Assembly: GCA_030598885.1 (NCBI GenBank) | Contig: JAUVOZ010000007.1 | Location: 1 to 24,307, forward strand | Length of the DNA stretch: 24,307 nucleotides | Direction: 5' to 3' | DNA from: Anaerolineae bacterium | GTDB lineage: Bacteria; Chloroflexota; Anaerolineae; Anaerolineales; E44-bin32 | In this document: in pieces, positions 23,508-24,307 of the stretch | How the letters are laid out: every line of letters begins with the position of its first letter | Numbering within the stretch: the first letter of the stretch is position 1 | Notes under the pieces: generated by a model | What the model saw: only the letters and a program-made list of their open reading frames with translations | Told to the model about the DNA's origin: nothing | The model's database searches: none | Position numbers and translations under genes: made by a program

Positions 23508-23871
23508 TCTTTCATACACCTCAGTGCGGGTTGTTTTATTCGATGTTTAACATAGCCTCGATACAAGCTGAATGGCTAATAAAAGTATAGCATCAGTACG
23601 GTCACATCATACTATCCATTTCAACCACACATACTGCATCTGAAAACAAGGAACAACCAAGCCCAAATTAAAGATACCAACATATATCGTTCCATTTCTT
23701 GCAGTTGGGTTTTCTCAGTGCAGTCATCAATTCATTTCAGAAAACACGATGAATAAACGATCCCTCCCACACTGACTGGACGCTGCCTTGTTAGGCTGTG
23801 TTCAAGCAGAAAAGCCACCAGGACCTGTAAGAGAGAACAAAGCAACCGACCAAAGGCCAGGAGAGGATAAG
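23508..23871. other. Divergent intergenic region with repeat fragment
   Basis: These 364 bases lie between the minus-strand BTAD regulator and the plus-strand small membrane-protein gene. A weak minus-strand promoter is possible near 23540-23570 (TTGTAT, 17 bases, TCGAAT). The stretch 23696-23729 repeats 6994-7028. No convincing gene was seen; an open frame from 23788 continues into the next gene but its start lacks a Shine-Dalgarno. Confidence 0.55.
23696..23729. repeat. Repeat fragment, copy 2 (first copy at 6994-7028)
   Basis: This 34-base stretch aligns with 6994-7028 with one gap and a perfect 15-base core at 23715-23729. Unlike the first copy, it has no long hairpin beside it. It lies about 140 bases upstream of the gene at 23872. 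Confidence 0.4.
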
Positions 23872-24207
23872 ATGAACATCACCATCAACACTACACAATG
23901 GGGTGATGCAAACCAACCGATAATCCGAAATACAGCAGAGCGACAGCCTATGTCGATCATCAGGAACATGGTTATGACAGTCACCATCGTGTCACTGGCT
24001 GGTCTTATGGTCATCCAAATCCTGAGACCCTCCCCCGATGACGTTCAGGCAGTCGTAAATGACCCAGCCGAAAGGTCGGCAGAGATGGCGAGCGGTGAGG
24101 ATCTTCTACCGGTCGAGATGACGAGCACCGAGAATCTTCTGCGAGCCGAGTTAAATAACGAAATTTCCCTAGTCAACCTTGATCGTTACAGCGTATTGAG
24201 TAAGTAG
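23872..24207 (+). CDS. Hypothetical single-pass membrane protein (111 aa)
   Basis: ATG at 23872 follows an AGGAGAGG Shine-Dalgarno; an earlier in-frame start at 23788 has none and would add 28 unremarkable residues. The product has a polar N-terminus of about 30 residues, one membrane helix (about 33-51, MVMTVTIVSLAGLMVIQIL) and an acidic tail. The tail contains an 11-residue tandem duplication (EMASGEDLLPV then EMTSTENLLRA) at residues 71-92. I do not recognise the family. It diverges from the BTAD regulator and could be its target or partner, though nothing in the sequence shows this. A structured palindromic stretch follows 19 bases after the stop. Confidence 0.7.
   Translation: MNITINTTQWGDANQPIIRNTAERQPMSIIRNMVMTVTIVSLAGLMVIQILRPSPDDVQAVVNDPAERSAEMASGEDLLPVEMTSTENLLRAELNNEISLVNLDRYSVLSK
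24082..24147 (+). repeat. In-frame 33-bp tandem duplication
   Basis: Units 24082-24114 and 24115-24147 match at about 24 of 33 bases and encode two related 11-residue acidic segments in the tail of the small membrane protein. Confidence 0.7.
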
Positions 24208-24226
24208 GACACCGCAATTTGTTAGT

Positions 24227-24296
24227 ATCGGCTCCCTGCTGGTCCTCTGGACACCAGGGGGACCTATCCCCAGAGATCAATCAGCAGGGGGCCGAT
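24227..24296. other. Long imperfect palindrome with nested hairpins
   Basis: Outer arms 24227-24241 and 24282-24296 pair at 14 of 15 positions. Inside, 24242-24250 can pair with 24254-24263, or 24245-24250 with 24270-24275 around a GGGG/CCCC stem. The two inner folds exclude each other. There is no T-run after the outer stem before the window ends. It may be a terminator-like structure, a structured RNA or a palindromic repeat. Confidence 0.5.
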
Positions 24297-24307
24297 CTTC
24301 TACACCA

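Noticed and set aside
23696..23729. Insertion-sequence end for the repeated stretch
   Set aside because: No transposase remnant, terminal inverted repeat or target duplication is visible at either copy.

Overview
The window looks like a chromosomal segment of a Chloroflexota (Anaerolineae-like) bacterium. The evidence is the set of surface TPR proteins with Pro/Thr-rich tails, the GroEL that ends in a Pro-rich tail instead of Gly-Gly-Met repeats, a BTAD regulator fused to membrane helices, and an aldehyde:ferredoxin oxidoreductase (AOR) of anaerobic type. This assignment is an inference; no rRNA or other marker gene is present. No tRNA, CRISPR array or intact insertion sequence was seen.

Positions 1-9787 hold a catabolic block. 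On the minus strand, reading from 9787 down, come an IclR-type regulator, a maleate isomerase/Asp-Glu racemase-type protein, an M20 amidohydrolase, a fumarate-reductase-like flavoprotein, a 123-residue [2Fe-2S] partner, a YgeW-type carbamoyltransferase, a tungsten-type AOR, and a MoaD-like protein. A PreA-like dihydropyrimidine dehydrogenase subunit, cut by the left edge, converges on them from the plus strand. The set suggests anaerobic breakdown of a carbamoyl-yielding N-heterocycle or ureido compound, but the substrate cannot be read from sequence. Tandem 20-bp operator-like repeats lie upstream of the regulator.

Positions 10138-11588 hold hutI, translationally coupled to a 56-residue membrane protein. 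Positions 11751-16866 (minus) hold two paralogous membrane-anchored TPR proteins followed by groES-groEL, with a perfect CIRCE element before groES and a good terminator after groEL. A third TPR protein (16964, plus) diverges from the pair and may be leaderless. It is followed by a small membrane protein, a ribonuclease Z-like metallo-hydrolase and an FmdB-type zinc ribbon with a clear terminator.

Positions 20071-23507 (minus) are the most unusual part: a BTAD/SARP-like transcription regulator carrying about six membrane helices, then a 71-residue peptide ending in Phe-Trp-Leu behind a strong Shine-Dalgarno sequence, then a divergent class I isoprenoid-synthase-fold protein. This recalls ComQ-ComX, in which a prenyltransferase modifies a tryptophan near the C-terminus of a pre-pheromone. 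Here the sensor and regulator could be one membrane protein. The idea is inferred from gene content and motifs and is untested. A divergent 111-residue membrane protein and a highly structured palindromic stretch close the window.
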